This document shows, piece after piece, positions 42,912-52,267 of a stretch of 64,000 bases of DNA; position 1 is the stretch's first letter, and every line of letters starts with the position of its first letter. The translations under genes and the position numbers were made by a program. The DNA is taken from the NCBI RefSeq assembly GCF_025464955.1, contig NZ_JAODNM010000115.1, forward strand, positions 1 to 64,000. Direction: 5' to 3'. This stretch comes from Amycolatopsis sp. (GTDB taxonomy: Bacteria > Actinomycetota > Actinomycetes > Mycobacteriales > Pseudonocardiaceae). Under the pieces are notes generated by a model. It saw only the letters and a list, made by a program, of their open reading frames with translations. It ran no database searches and was not told the origin of the DNA.

Positions 42912-43598
42912 ATGCGTCCATCCTGGAGGGATCCCAAGCCGATGCTGGGAACCATGAAGCGTGTAGCGTTGTGGTTGCTCGCAGAGGTTGGTGAAGGACA
43001 TGAATTTACAAAGGATGAACTACGGCAAGCCTTTCCAGGTGTATCGCAGATCGACAGGCGGATGCGTGACTTGCGTGATTTCGACTGGCGTATCGATACT
43101 AACCGCGAAGATCCGACTCTGGACATGAACCAGCATCGCTTTGTTAAGGCAGGTCTCCCAGTGTGGGAGAAGGGGCAGGCGATCCGGACGGGTGCGTCTG
43201 CTGCGCTGGGAGCTGCACGGCGCCGTGAGGTGATTTCGGCAGACGGCAACATGTGTCGATCTTGCGGAATCACACCTGGGCAAACCTACGCCGGCACCTA
43301 CGAGACGGCGCAGCTTGACATAGCTCGCCGGGAGGTCAGGCTTCCCGGCGGGGCAACGGAGGTTCAGCTCGTTACTGAGTGCAACAGGTGCAGGGTGGGT
43401 GGCAAAGAACTTGTCGCTGACCTTGATTCGTTGCTTCGGAACATGAAGGCTCTTAGTGAGTTTGAAAGTCGAGTGCTTGCCGGCTGGGTGGTAGCGGACA
43501 AGCGCGACTTCAGTGCTGTTGAGCAGCTTTGGAGTGACTACAGGTCCCTTCCCGCGGAGGCCCGTGCTGCTGTCAGCGACAATCTTAAGCCGAGCTGA
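42912..43598 (+). CDS. Degenerate HNH/zinc-finger protein opening the RM operon
   Basis: A 228-aa protein. Residues 10-70 resemble a winged helix (IDRRMRDLRDFDWRIDTNREDPTL). The middle has CRSCG at about 116-120 and CNRC at 161-164, ending GGKE, the frame of an HNH zinc finger. The H of the usual DH motif is absent (LDIARR). Thus it may bind DNA without cutting. The ATG at 42912 has AGGGAAGGGG upstream. First gene of the rightward operon. Confidence 0.7.
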   Translation: MRPSWRDPKPMLGTMKRVALWLLAEVGEGHEFTKDELRQAFPGVSQIDRRMRDLRDFDWRIDTNREDPTLDMNQHRFVKAGLPVWEKGQAIRTGASAALGAARRREVISADGNMCRSCGITPGQTYAGTYETAQLDIARREVRLPGGATEVQLVTECNRCRVGGKELVADLDSLLRNMKALSEFESRVLAGWVVADKRDFSAVEQLWSDYRSLPAEARAAVSDNLKPS

Positions 43599-43646
43599 GG
43601 TAGGGGCTACAGTCCTAATCGATGCAGATCCGGGGCGGAGATCGGC

Positions 43647-45086
43647 ATGGCGCAACAGGAGAGAATTGTGACGACGGACTATGGTAGGCCGCCGCGCGCG
43701 GCGGAGAATCAATCGTTGGTTGAAACCCGGCTTAAAGAAGCCCTGGGTGCGGACGGTGCGCGGGAGACTCTGACCGTCGATTGGCGAGGGCAGCCAGCAC
43801 ATTTCGATGTTATCCATCTTCCTGTCGGCAATCTTTACTACAACCCGGCAACGCACCGCGTTCGGGCACAGCGTAGTCACGATCCGGCGAAGGACACTCT
43901 CCTAGATGTGGACCCCTGGAGTCCGCAGAGCCAGGAGTACCTGGATCATCTGCTTAAAGCCTTGCCCGCGGATCCGTCAAAGCCAGATCCGGAATTTGAA
44001 GGCTTGGCGGAGAGCCTTAAGGAGTACGGACAGAGCGATCCAGGGCTGGTCACGCGTGATGGGATCATTGTCAACGGCAATACTCGCCGTGCTGCACTGC
44101 TGCAGATTTCCGGACCAGCTCAAAGTATGCGGCTCGCTGTTCTTCCTGAGTCATGTAGCTGGACCGATATTACTAATGTTGAGCTATCTCTTCAGCTGCG
44201 CCGGGATCATCGGCGGGACTACTCGTATATCAACCGGCTATTGGCTATCGATGAATTAGTCGTTCAAGGCGTTCCGCTAGGTGTAATCGCGGCTACCTTC
44301 CGCACTACAGTCGCCTCCTGCAAGCAAGACCAGTGGGTGCTTTCCTGTGTCAGGTCTATGATCGAAAGAAGTGAAGCTCAAGGGATTAAGCTCTCACTGC
44401 TTGCCTTCGAGGAGCGAAGCGAACGACTCAAAGAGTTGCATCGACGCTATATGAAGGATCTGGCGGTTGACTCAGACAAGGCTGAACTGACCAAGGAGTC
44501 ACGGCTGGCTGCGATCATGCTTGACTACGCGAAGACAGACGTTCGGCTCATCGAACCAGAATTCCAGAGTCGTTATCTTGCCAAGGTGATTCCCGAGGAA
44601 CTGCGTCCCCACGTTGCGGAGTCCGCCCCCGTTGCAATCCCAGGGCTGGGTCGTTCTGTTAAGGGAGCGTCGCAAGAGCTCGCCGCAGCCAAGGCGCTTA
44701 CCGACTCGATCCTGAAAGCAAAAGCTGTAGCGGAATCATCGTCGTCCCTGCCTAGCGCGGTGGTGACCGACGCGTCGCAAAAATGGAATAGCCTGCGAGA
44801 AGCCATGGGGGAGGCACTTGAGCCCGCTGGTAAGGATGAGAGAATTCGAAAGCGCAAGCAGGCAGCCCCCGGGCGGCTGTTGGATGCCTGTCAGGACATC
44901 GATCAGTGCGTTACCGACTTGGTCTTATCACGTGGGACAAGAAGTTTGGATGAAGAATCGTTCGACGAAGCCGTTCTTAAACTCAAGGAGAGTCTCAGAA
45001 CGCTAGCATTGGAGACCCGGCGAACCATCGCTGCGCCGGGCGACGGCGTTAACTGGCTGCTTGAAGCCCTAACCGTGAGGCCCTGA
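43647..45086 (+). CDS. ParB-like N-domain protein
   Basis: A 479-aa protein. The ParB/Srx-like segment GLAESLKEYGQSDPGLVTRDG followed by IIVNGNTRRAAL is at about 125-152, holding the NGNTR motif common in ParB-like nucleases/NTPases and DNA-modification proteins. The rest is helical, with a likely HTH near 215-235. It abuts the helicase gene (TGA immediately followed by GTG). It probably loads or regulates the helicase. No known restriction system is named for this combination. Confidence 0.75.
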   Translation: MAQQERIVTTDYGRPPRAAENQSLVETRLKEALGADGARETLTVDWRGQPAHFDVIHLPVGNLYYNPATHRVRAQRSHDPAKDTLLDVDPWSPQSQEYLDHLLKALPADPSKPDPEFEGLAESLKEYGQSDPGLVTRDGIIVNGNTRRAALLQISGPAQSMRLAVLPESCSWTDITNVELSLQLRRDHRRDYSYINRLLAIDELVVQGVPLGVIAATFRTTVASCKQDQWVLSCVRSMIERSEAQGIKLSLLAFEERSERLKELHRRYMKDLAVDSDKAELTKESRLAAIMLDYAKTDVRLIEPEFQSRYLAKVIPEELRPHVAESAPVAIPGLGRSVKGASQELAAAKALTDSILKAKAVAESSSSLPSAVVTDASQKWNSLREAMGEALEPAGKDERIRKRKQAAPGRLLDACQDIDQCVTDLVLSRGTRSLDEESFDEAVLKLKESLRTLALETRRTIAAPGDGVNWLLEALTVRP

Positions 45087-46913
45087 GTGTCTGCCGCGCC
45101 GGAGGCCAGTCTTACTATCGGCTTCGATGTCACTCGAACTCAGGCGCTGCTACGTGTGTCGCCAGAGTTCGAATCAGATTTCGCTCGTCTACTGGAGCGA
45201 TTCCCAGGTGGAGGTCTGACGGAGTTCCTCACGGCGTCGATCCCGCTCGAGGTGTTCCTCGCTAGCTTGGACGCACTGGGAATCTGGCCTGATTCTGGTG
45301 AGGTCGTGTGGGAGGAACCCTTCCGCTCGGTCGTCGTGGACATGCTGAACGATGCCGAGAGCGTTGAGCACTTCCTTGCCGGCGCGGATGAAGGGCGCGT
45401 CAAACCAGTTGACCTGCCAGACATGTTCGGTGGGGACTGGTGTGGAGATCTAACCGCCTTTCAGCAGCGAGATATTGCACATCTTTTATCGCTGGGGCAT
45501 AGTGCAAACTTCAGCGTCCCGGGTGCTGGTAAGACCAGAGTCGCACTAGCCGTGTTTTCTGCACTGCGCCAGCGTGGGCTCGTTTCTCGGTTACTTGTTG
45601 TGAGCCCAAAGTCTGCTTACGAGGCTTGGCAGTACGAGAGCGACATATGTTTCAGTAGGCCGCTCAGCGTGGGAATCGTCGAGAAGCGACTTCCCGCCTC
45701 CACTGACGTTCTGCTGGTCAACTACGAGCGGCTGCATCGCTCCCTAGCCGGGCTTGCTATCCGGCTTGAGACAGCTCCTACCATGATGATTCTTGACGAG
45801 GCACATCGGATGAAGCTTGGCTCCGCGGGGATCTATGGGGCCGCATGTATGTCGTTGGGACCGCTCAGCCCAGTGCGGATGATTCTTACTGGCACGCCGG
45901 CACCCAACGGAGCAAAGGATCTGGAGAGCCTGCTCTCTTTTGTTTGGCCGGGCCGTGGACGCCGGGTAGTCAAGCAGGCGGTGGGCGGTGGGGATCTCGC
46001 TTACGCCAGTCGTGTGCTGGAACCTCTCTACACCAGGACAACCAAGCTGGAACTAGGACTCCCACCCGTGGAGACTAGAGTCAGAAAGATCGAACTCGAA
46101 GGTTTGCACCGAGAGATCTACGATGCGATGGTTGGTCAGTTCTCGGCCAGGGCGGCAAAGAGCCGATCAGATTTCGAGGCTTTAGGGAAGGCGGTACTCC
46201 GGCTGCTGATGGCGGCGACCAGCCCGGCACTTCTCACCGAAGGTGCATCCAGGTACGAGCCCTTGTCGTTCCAAGTGCCGCCACTTGAGGTGCCGCAGGG
46301 TGATCCGCTGTATACGCTGTTGAGGAGGCTTCCGCAGTATGAGATGCCACCTAAGTACCGAGAAACTCTTGCGATTGTTGCTGAAAACGCTGCAAAGGGT
46401 CGAAAGACCCTTGTGTGGGCGAGCTTCGTGCGAAGCATTATGTCTCTGGAGGTGTTGCTGAAGGATCTCAATCCAGCCGTAGTTCACGGCGGTACCGCCG
46501 ATCGCGCAGAAGAACTTCGTAGGTTTCGTGAGGACCCTCGCTGTGGAGTTCTCATATCGAATCCCGCCACCTTGGGTGAAGGCATCAGCCTTCATCAGGT
46601 TTGCCATGATGCAGTGTATGTCGACCGTGATTTCCAAGCGGGCCGTTTTCTCCAGAGCCTCGACCGGATTCATCGCCTCGGGCTTGAGCCTGGTACCGAG
46701 ACTCGAGTAACTGTGCTCACTGCGATGGGAACAGTTGATGAGATCGTGGCCTTGCGTTTGAAAGAGAAGTTGGATTTCATGGGAAAGATTCTAGATGATC
46801 CGTCTGTTCAGCAGTTAGGTGACCCAGAAAATGAGCCTGCGTTCGCCGGAGGAATGGATATGGGCGACCTTAGAGCAGTACTAGGGCAAATAGGTGCGCG
46901 TTATGACGAGTAG
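45087..46913 (+). CDS. SNF2/DEAH-family helicase
   Basis: A 608-aa SF2 ATPase. The Q-like element FQQRDIAHLL, Walker A SVPGAGKTR (about 144-152), DEAH (about 236-239), LTGTPAPNG (about 266), then LVWASFVRSI and QSLDRIHRLG (about 521, motif VI). An N-terminal region of about 125 residues before the motor is unique. This type of helicase is common in restriction and anti-phage loci. It is translated directly after the ParB-like gene. No nuclease domain is fused to it. Confidence 0.88.
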   Translation: MSAAPEASLTIGFDVTRTQALLRVSPEFESDFARLLERFPGGGLTEFLTASIPLEVFLASLDALGIWPDSGEVVWEEPFRSVVVDMLNDAESVEHFLAGADEGRVKPVDLPDMFGGDWCGDLTAFQQRDIAHLLSLGHSANFSVPGAGKTRVALAVFSALRQRGLVSRLLVVSPKSAYEAWQYESDICFSRPLSVGIVEKRLPASTDVLLVNYERLHRSLAGLAIRLETAPTMMILDEAHRMKLGSAGIYGAACMSLGPLSPVRMILTGTPAPNGAKDLESLLSFVWPGRGRRVVKQAVGGGDLAYASRVLEPLYTRTTKLELGLPPVETRVRKIELEGLHREIYDAMVGQFSARAAKSRSDFEALGKAVLRLLMAATSPALLTEGASRYEPLSFQVPPLEVPQGDPLYTLLRRLPQYEMPPKYRETLAIVAENAAKGRKTLVWASFVRSIMSLEVLLKDLNPAVVHGGTADRAEELRRFREDPRCGVLISNPATLGEGISLHQVCHDAVYVDRDFQAGRFLQSLDRIHRLGLEPGTETRVTVLTAMGTVDEIVALRLKEKLDFMGKILDDPSVQQLGDPENEPAFAGGMDMGDLRAVLGQIGARYDE

Positions 46914-46947
46914 TTCGGTGATTTTCTAGTTAGGTATTGAACTGCGA

Positions 46948-47916
46948 ATGTTAGGATATACCTTGGCTGATGAAATTCCCGCGTACCAGCCGACGCTTCG
47001 GTTGGAGGAGCGGCCGCAGGACGCAGAGTTGGAAGCCGTTGCTGCGGCGATACTGAATCTGGATCCGAACGGCGGCCGGTTCTCTAGCGCTGTTCGACGG
47101 ACCATTGACATGTTGCTCGATGGGCAGCATACAGGTCGTTTCCGTTGGGGCCAGCTATTCAAAACCGAGAAGACGCATGCCGGGACTCTGATCGAGATCA
47201 ATCTCCAGCGAGAGTTTGTTTTCGGGGATGGCCTCCGTATGGACTACAAAATCGCCGGTTGTGAAGTTGATTGCAAGTTCTCGCAGAGTCGAGCTGGGTG
47301 GATGATCCCACCTGAGGCAGTAGGTGAACTGCTGTTGGTCGTGTGGGCCAGCGATGAGGAGTCATTGTGGTCTGTTGGGCTCGTCCGTGCTCTGCCTGAA
47401 CTGCTGAACGCCGGCGGGAATCGGGACGCTAAGCGTACGCTTAACAATAGAGGTCGCCAGGCAGTGCGTTGGCTGTTTCGGGATGCGCCACTGCAGCAGA
47501 ACATACTACTTAGGCTTCCACCCGGTGATATTAAGGCCATTTTTTCGTCCCAGTCTGGGCAGCAGCGTGTTGATGAACTGTTCATTCGGGCGCAAGGCGT
47601 CCGGATTAGTCGCGCCGTAGTCGCAACAGTGGCTATGCAGGAGGACTACATGAAGCGAGTGCGCTACAACGGTGGCTCCCGATCCCGGCTGCAGCACCGG
47701 GGCATAGTCGTCCTAGGTCACTATGCCAACCATAACCGGGTTGGTCGATCGCTGGAGTTGCCAGAACTACGGAGTGGGGAATCGATGAGCGCACGTCTGG
47801 TGAAGTGGAAGCCTGAACGTGGTGGCCGGCAGTGGGCTGAACTCGACGGCCAGCGCTGGACGCTCGCCGCGCAGGGGGACCCAGAGGAGCCTGTGCCGAA
47901 GCTCCCGGAAGTATGA
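46948..47916 (+). CDS. NaeI-family type IIE restriction endonuclease
   Basis: A 322-aa enzyme. Conserved KTEKTHAGTLIEINL, MDYKIAG and DCKFSQSRAGWMIP provide E83, D99, D108 and K110. These match the NaeI catalytic set I recall (E70, D86, D95, K97) with a constant offset of 13. The ligase-like element TIDMLLDG at 52-59 matches NaeI around L43. The C-terminal CAP-like effector DNA-binding domain is also present. NaeI cuts GCCGGC; the same target is inferred. It is the last gene of the rightward operon and converges with the methyltransferase. Confidence 0.88.
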   Translation: MLGYTLADEIPAYQPTLRLEERPQDAELEAVAAAILNLDPNGGRFSSAVRRTIDMLLDGQHTGRFRWGQLFKTEKTHAGTLIEINLQREFVFGDGLRMDYKIAGCEVDCKFSQSRAGWMIPPEAVGELLLVVWASDEESLWSVGLVRALPELLNAGGNRDAKRTLNNRGRQAVRWLFRDAPLQQNILLRLPPGDIKAIFSSQSGQQRVDELFIRAQGVRISRAVVATVAMQEDYMKRVRYNGGSRSRLQHRGIVVLGHYANHNRVGRSLELPELRSGESMSARLVKWKPERGGRQWAELDGQRWTLAAQGDPEEPVPKLPEV

Positions 47917-47917
47917 G

Positions 47918-49195
47918 TTAGCTTATCTTCGCTCGGTTCTTGAGGAAACTTTCGTGTCGCGCGTGGTCCTTCTGGCCGGTAAATGCCTTGAAGTCTCCGA
48001 GCTTATAGAAAGTTTTCCGGCCTCGGCCTTCGATTTCAACCTCGAAGTCCTGACGGAGTAGGTTTACGCGATTTTCCAGGTCGGTCACCTCAATGTCTAG
48101 ATTTGCCGATTTGATAAGGTTGGTAGCTTCGATGAAATCGCCAGCCTCGCGCAGTGCTTTGTAGATAGCATCATGGCTGACATCGTCACGTTTTTGTGCG
48201 ATCTCTTCGTGCTTAAATGCGCTTATTATGGATTCGCCGATCTTGTGCGCCATTGGCGGAGGAAATGCGTTTCCTATCTGCCGGTATAGCGACGTCTTCT
48301 TGCCAGTAAATTTCCAAGGGTAATCCGATGACCACCCTTGGATCCTGGCAACCATTTTATTGGTAAGTTTTGGCCCGCAAACGTCAAGGTCGAATTTGTC
48401 GCCTCGGCCAGGAGCCTCATTCGCTACGCCGTGCGCGTCAACACCTAGAAGCTGCCATGCCTTTTTTGCTCGAGTGGGACCTAAATCGGCCCCGCCGTGC
48501 TTTTTGGATCCGCCGACGATAGTGGGCCCGATGTTGTCAGCTTTTTTTACCCAGGCCTTCAGTTGTGCCCATTTATTTTCATTCATAAGCTCTTCAAGCG
48601 CTTTGCCAACTGTTAGATATTCGTTGGACTCTTCTGGCCAAGAGAAGTATTTCGCATCCTTCTCTTCCATAGCCACGAGCACGAATCGTGGCCGGAGTTG
48701 GGGAACGCCGAAGCCTGAGGCATGCAGTAGTTTCCATTCGGCCACGTAGTTTAGTTCAGTAAGGCGGTCGAGAACATGTTGGCGGTATCCTGCGAATCGT
48801 GGCATGCTCAAGCCGCGAACGTTTTCGAGTAAAAGTGCTCGCGGCCTGATAACTTCCACTTGTTCGACGGCCCAGGCGAAAAGATCTCGCTCGTCGTTGG
48901 CGCCGAGTTGCTTTCCGGCGATGGTGAAGGGAGGGCAAGGTACTCCGCCCGCAAGTAGCGAGACCTGACGAACGTTGTTCTCTTTGTCCTCTGCGTAGTC
49001 TTCGGGCTTCCAGGTGTCACGATCGGCGACGTCACCTTCGGCAACGACTCCATTCGGGAGGTTCGCTCGCAGCGTCTCGCAGGCGTTGGCGTCGAGCTCG
49101 ACTGCGAGCTTGTGGGTGAAGCCCGCCTTCTCCAGGCCGAGGGCCTGGCCGCCTGCTCCAGCGCAGATCTCAATGACCTCGAAGGTCTCACTCAT
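47918..49195 (-). CDS. C5-cytosine DNA methyltransferase
   Basis: A 425-aa m5C methyltransferase. Motif I EICAGAGGQALGLEKAG, motif IV GGVPCPPFTIAG with the catalytic Cys in PCPPF, motif VI LLENV, motif VIII PQLRPRFVLV and motif X YRQIGNAFPPP. After motif X there are about 95 extra residues (charged, helical; HEEIAQKRDDVSHDAIYKAL). It converges with the NaeI-like gene at 47916, the two stops being 1 bp apart, so it should supply the matching modification. Confidence 0.92.
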   Translation of the reverse strand: MSETFEVIEICAGAGGQALGLEKAGFTHKLAVELDANACETLRANLPNGVVAEGDVADRDTWKPEDYAEDKENNVRQVSLLAGGVPCPPFTIAGKQLGANDERDLFAWAVEQVEVIRPRALLLENVRGLSMPRFAGYRQHVLDRLTELNYVAEWKLLHASGFGVPQLRPRFVLVAMEEKDAKYFSWPEESNEYLTVGKALEELMNENKWAQLKAWVKKADNIGPTIVGGSKKHGGADLGPTRAKKAWQLLGVDAHGVANEAPGRGDKFDLDVCGPKLTNKMVARIQGWSSDYPWKFTGKKTSLYRQIGNAFPPPMAHKIGESIISAFKHEEIAQKRDDVSHDAIYKALREAGDFIEATNLIKSANLDIEVTDLENRVNLLRQDFEVEIEGRGRKTFYKLGDFKAFTGQKDHARHESFLKNRAKIS

Positions 49196-49278
49196 GGTTG
49201 GTCCTCCGAGGGTGGCACGGTACGCGGGCTGTCGAGGGGGTATCTTTCCCCACGTCTTCCGTAAGGGTGTCGGGTGGT

Positions 49279-49743
49279 ATGAGTGAGCTGAACCGTGAGC
49301 GACGTGACGTGGCTCATAAGCGAGGTCTGTACCCTGCTCCGGCCACGGAGGGGCGGTCTCGCAACATGCGTGCCAATCGGCGAACCGACACCAAGCCTGA
49401 GGTCACCCTCCGCAAGGCGTTGCACCGGCTGGGTTATCGATACCGCAAGGACTTGCCGCTGGTGCTCGAGGGTGGCGTCCGGGTTCGGCCAGACATCGTC
49501 TTTACCGCACGAAGGATCGCGGTGTTCGTCGATGGGTGCTTCTGGCATGTCTGTCCGCAGCATGGCCGTCAGCCCACTAGCAACGAGTGGTACTGGACGC
49601 CCAAGCTCCGTCGCAACATGGATCGCGATCAACTCGTCACGACCGCACTGAAAGAAGCAGGCTGGCAGGTCGTGCGCATCTGGGAGCACATGCCGCTGCC
49701 TGACGCGGTGACTGCGGTGACGGATGCCGTCGATCAAAGCTGA
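49279..49743 (+). CDS. vsr: Very short patch repair endonuclease
   Basis: A 154-aa Vsr. The motif FVDGCFWHVCPQHGRQPTSN and NRRTDTKPEV, the acidic D in VRPDIVF, and the end TTALKEAGWQVVRIWEH are canonical. Vsr nicks T:G mismatches that come from deamination of m5C. It diverges from the methyltransferase gene, as is usual when both serve one modification. The ATG at 49279 is used. Confidence 0.93.
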   Translation: MSELNRERRDVAHKRGLYPAPATEGRSRNMRANRRTDTKPEVTLRKALHRLGYRYRKDLPLVLEGGVRVRPDIVFTARRIAVFVDGCFWHVCPQHGRQPTSNEWYWTPKLRRNMDRDQLVTTALKEAGWQVVRIWEHMPLPDAVTAVTDAVDQS

Positions 49744-49913
49744 ACACATGTTCGATCATATCGGCTATGGGTCAAGAACGGTACGCAGCTTGCCTCGTGT
49801 CGCGATGTTTTGCCCGGCTTGGTGAGGGCGGAGGTCACTGATGAGGTGTTCTGCTTTTGGATCTTGGTATGTAGCTCGGTCCGCGATTGGGGTACCGACG
49901 GCTCGGCTGGTGA

Positions 49914-50378
49914 TCAGCCTTCGACGATGGTGCCTTCGATGACCGGGTGCGGGCGCTGGGACTTGTCCTCGCTGACGACCTCGCTGTCGACGACCATCAC
50001 CGGTCCACGGGCGCGGTTCGCGTACATCACGGCGCGCTTTTCGGCGCGGCGGAGCCAGGACTTGCGGGCGATGGCCCGGGTGGGCGGGAGCAGCAGGAGC
50101 AGGCCCAGCAGGTCGCTCACGAAGCCGGGCACCATGATCAGCACGCCGCCGAGCGCGACGAGCATGCCGTCGGTGACCTCGGCCTGACCGTTGCGGCCGA
50201 GCCTTGCGGACTCCACGAACGCGCGCGCGGCTTTGACACCCTCTCGGCGCGCGAGCCAGGAGCCGAGCATGGCGCCCCCGATGAGCAGGGCGATTGTTCC
50301 GAGCACGCCTACCGCCGAGCCCACGGCCCAGATGGCGGCGACCTCGGCGACCACATAGAGCAAGAACGCGACAGCCAT
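49914..50378 (-). CDS. fxsA: FxsA family membrane protein
   Basis: A 154-aa protein with three hydrophobic segments: FLLYVVAEVAAIWAVG, VLGTIALLIGGAMLG and MLVALGGVLIMVPGFVSDLLGLLLLLPPTRA. The last is the FxsA signature. A basic tail ends VIEGTIVEG. E. coli FxsA modulates exclusion of phage T7 by the F factor; most copies are of unknown role. The ATG at 50378 is used. Confidence 0.88.
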   Translation of the reverse strand: MAVAFLLYVVAEVAAIWAVGSAVGVLGTIALLIGGAMLGSWLARREGVKAARAFVESARLGRNGQAEVTDGMLVALGGVLIMVPGFVSDLLGLLLLLPPTRAIARKSWLRRAEKRAVMYANRARGPVMVVDSEVVSEDKSQRPHPVIEGTIVEG

Positions 50379-50512
50379 ACATCCTTCAACGTACGAGCTG
50401 TCTGATTTGCTCCCGAGCCGTTCCGGGCGTCTGGCCGGAAGCTGCAAGCCGGGACCGGTCCCGGCTCCTCCTCCCTAACATCCGCGTAGGGCGGAACCCA
50501 TCTGGAGGGGCT

Positions 50513-52264
50513 GTGCGGGATAGTTTGAAACAGGAGTTCGCCGAGATCTCCGAAGCCACAGCTCGTGAGGTGTTCACGCGCAGCGGGCTCCTGGACGAGG
50601 TCGCCCGCGAGGTGCACGGCCGCCTACCGGCCACTATCCACCAGCACGCGCAGGCGATTCTGCCCAATCTCGCCCAAATGGCGGTCAGGGCGTCCACCCC
50701 CGATCCGGCCGAAGCGCGGGCCAGGCTCTTGGAAGAGCTGCGGCTGGCGTTCGACACCGAAGCGCGGGACCTGGTCACCGGCGCCGCGAACGGGTTGCTG
50801 CCCGAGTTGGCCGCGGACGCGGTGCGGGGAGCGACCCCGGATCCGGCGAAGGTGCGCGCGGAGTTGGTCGAGACGGCCACGGCCGACCTGGCCGACCTCA
50901 TCCGCAGCGGGACCGCGGACGCCCTGGTGGCCGTGGTCGAGCAGGGCACTGAGCAGGTGCGCGGCGCGGTCGCCGAGGTCATCGAACGCGAGACGAGCCG
51001 GATGATCCCCGAGTCGGTCCGGGTCGCCGTCGTCGAGGCCACGCCGGACACTGACGAGATCCGGGCGGAGCTGGTGCGCGGGGCCTCCGACACGGTGATC
51101 GAGGCGGTTCGCAAGGCAGTCGCGGACGCCGCACCGCAAGCGGTGGCGGAAGCGGTCGAGGCCGTCCGCGGTTCGCTGACCGAGGCCGTGACCACGACGG
51201 CACGTGACGTCCTCCCGAATCTTGCCCGCCGCGCGGTCGAGCGGTTCACCCCCGACGTCGCGGAACTCCGCGAGCTGGTGGCCAACCACGCGCGGGTCAG
51301 CGCGGCCAAGGCCGTCGACCGCGAAACCGACAAGGCCGTTCCCACCGTGGTGAAGGCCGCCGTCGCCGACACCGTGACGCAGATCCGCGACGCCGTTGAC
51401 AGCGCGCAGCAGGAGGCTTGCGAGGCGATCGGCAAGTCCGTCAACGAGGCCGTGGACCGGAAGCTCGCCGAGTTCACCCCGAACCTCGTCATGGTGACGC
51501 TGCCGACCGGTAAGCGGGTCGAGGTCGGCACCGACTCCCACGAGGTCCTGCCCGAGTTGCTGGTGGCCCTGCACGCGCACTGCCACGTGCTGCTGGTCGG
51601 CCCGGCGGGGACCGGGAAGTCGATGCTGGCCAAACATGCCGCGCTGGCACTGGACATTCCGTTCCAGGCACTGTCTCTGGGGCCGACCACCCCGATGAGC
51701 AAGGTGTTCGGCTACTACGACGCGCACGGCAACTACCACGACACCCCGTTCCGGCAGGCCTTCGAGCACGGCGGCGTCATGCTGCTGGACGAGCTGGACA
51801 ACGGCCACCCCGGGTTGCTCGCGGAGCTGAACCAGGCGCTCGCGCTGGGCACCTGCGCGTTCGCGGACGGGATGGTCGAGGCGCACGAGGACTTCCGCCT
51901 CGTCGCCACCGGCAACACCTACGGCGCCGGCGGCGACCGCCAGTACGCCGGACGGCAAACACTGGACTCGGCCACGCTCGACCGGTTCGTGGTCATCGAC
52001 GTGGAGATCGACGAGAAGCTCGAGGAACGCATCGCCCTGCGGCACGCGCCTTCGTACGAAAAGGGCGTGCGCGACCTCCTCGCCAAGATTCGGGAACTTC
52101 GTAAGGCGGCCGCGGAGAAGAATCTGCCGATTCTGTTCTCGCCCAGAGCGAGCATCGACGGCGCCAAACTGCTGTCGGCCGGTGCCACGTTGAAGCAGGT
52201 GATGCAGTGGCGGGTTATTCGTGGCCTCTCCGCCGCGCACCGCAAAGCGCTCGGGCTGGACTGA
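50513..52264 (+). CDS. MoxR-like AAA ATPase with long helical-repeat N-terminus
   Basis: A 583-aa protein. Residues 1-320 are helical repeats in which motifs of the type TPD-x4-R-x2-LV (for example STPDPAEARARLLEEL and GATPDPAKVRAELVE) recur at about 45-60-residue spacing. The C-terminal AAA_5 module has Walker A GPAGTGKSM near 362, Walker B LLDELDN near 422 and sensor LVATGNTYGAGG. The GTG at 50513 follows GGAGGGG. It is cotranscribed with the next gene. Function unknown; MoxR ATPases act as chaperones with a partner. Confidence 0.82.
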   Translation: MRDSLKQEFAEISEATAREVFTRSGLLDEVAREVHGRLPATIHQHAQAILPNLAQMAVRASTPDPAEARARLLEELRLAFDTEARDLVTGAANGLLPELAADAVRGATPDPAKVRAELVETATADLADLIRSGTADALVAVVEQGTEQVRGAVAEVIERETSRMIPESVRVAVVEATPDTDEIRAELVRGASDTVIEAVRKAVADAAPQAVAEAVEAVRGSLTEAVTTTARDVLPNLARRAVERFTPDVAELRELVANHARVSAAKAVDRETDKAVPTVVKAAVADTVTQIRDAVDSAQQEACEAIGKSVNEAVDRKLAEFTPNLVMVTLPTGKRVEVGTDSHEVLPELLVALHAHCHVLLVGPAGTGKSMLAKHAALALDIPFQALSLGPTTPMSKVFGYYDAHGNYHDTPFRQAFEHGGVMLLDELDNGHPGLLAELNQALALGTCAFADGMVEAHEDFRLVATGNTYGAGGDRQYAGRQTLDSATLDRFVVIDVEIDEKLEERIALRHAPSYEKGVRDLLAKIRELRKAAAEKNLPILFSPRASIDGAKLLSAGATLKQVMQWRVIRGLSAAHRKALGLD

Positions 52265-52267
52265 ACC

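Noticed and set aside
42912-49743. DISARM or BREX system
   Set aside because: No drmB/DUF1998, PLD nuclease, PglZ or BrxC-type gene is present; the endonuclease is clearly NaeI-like.
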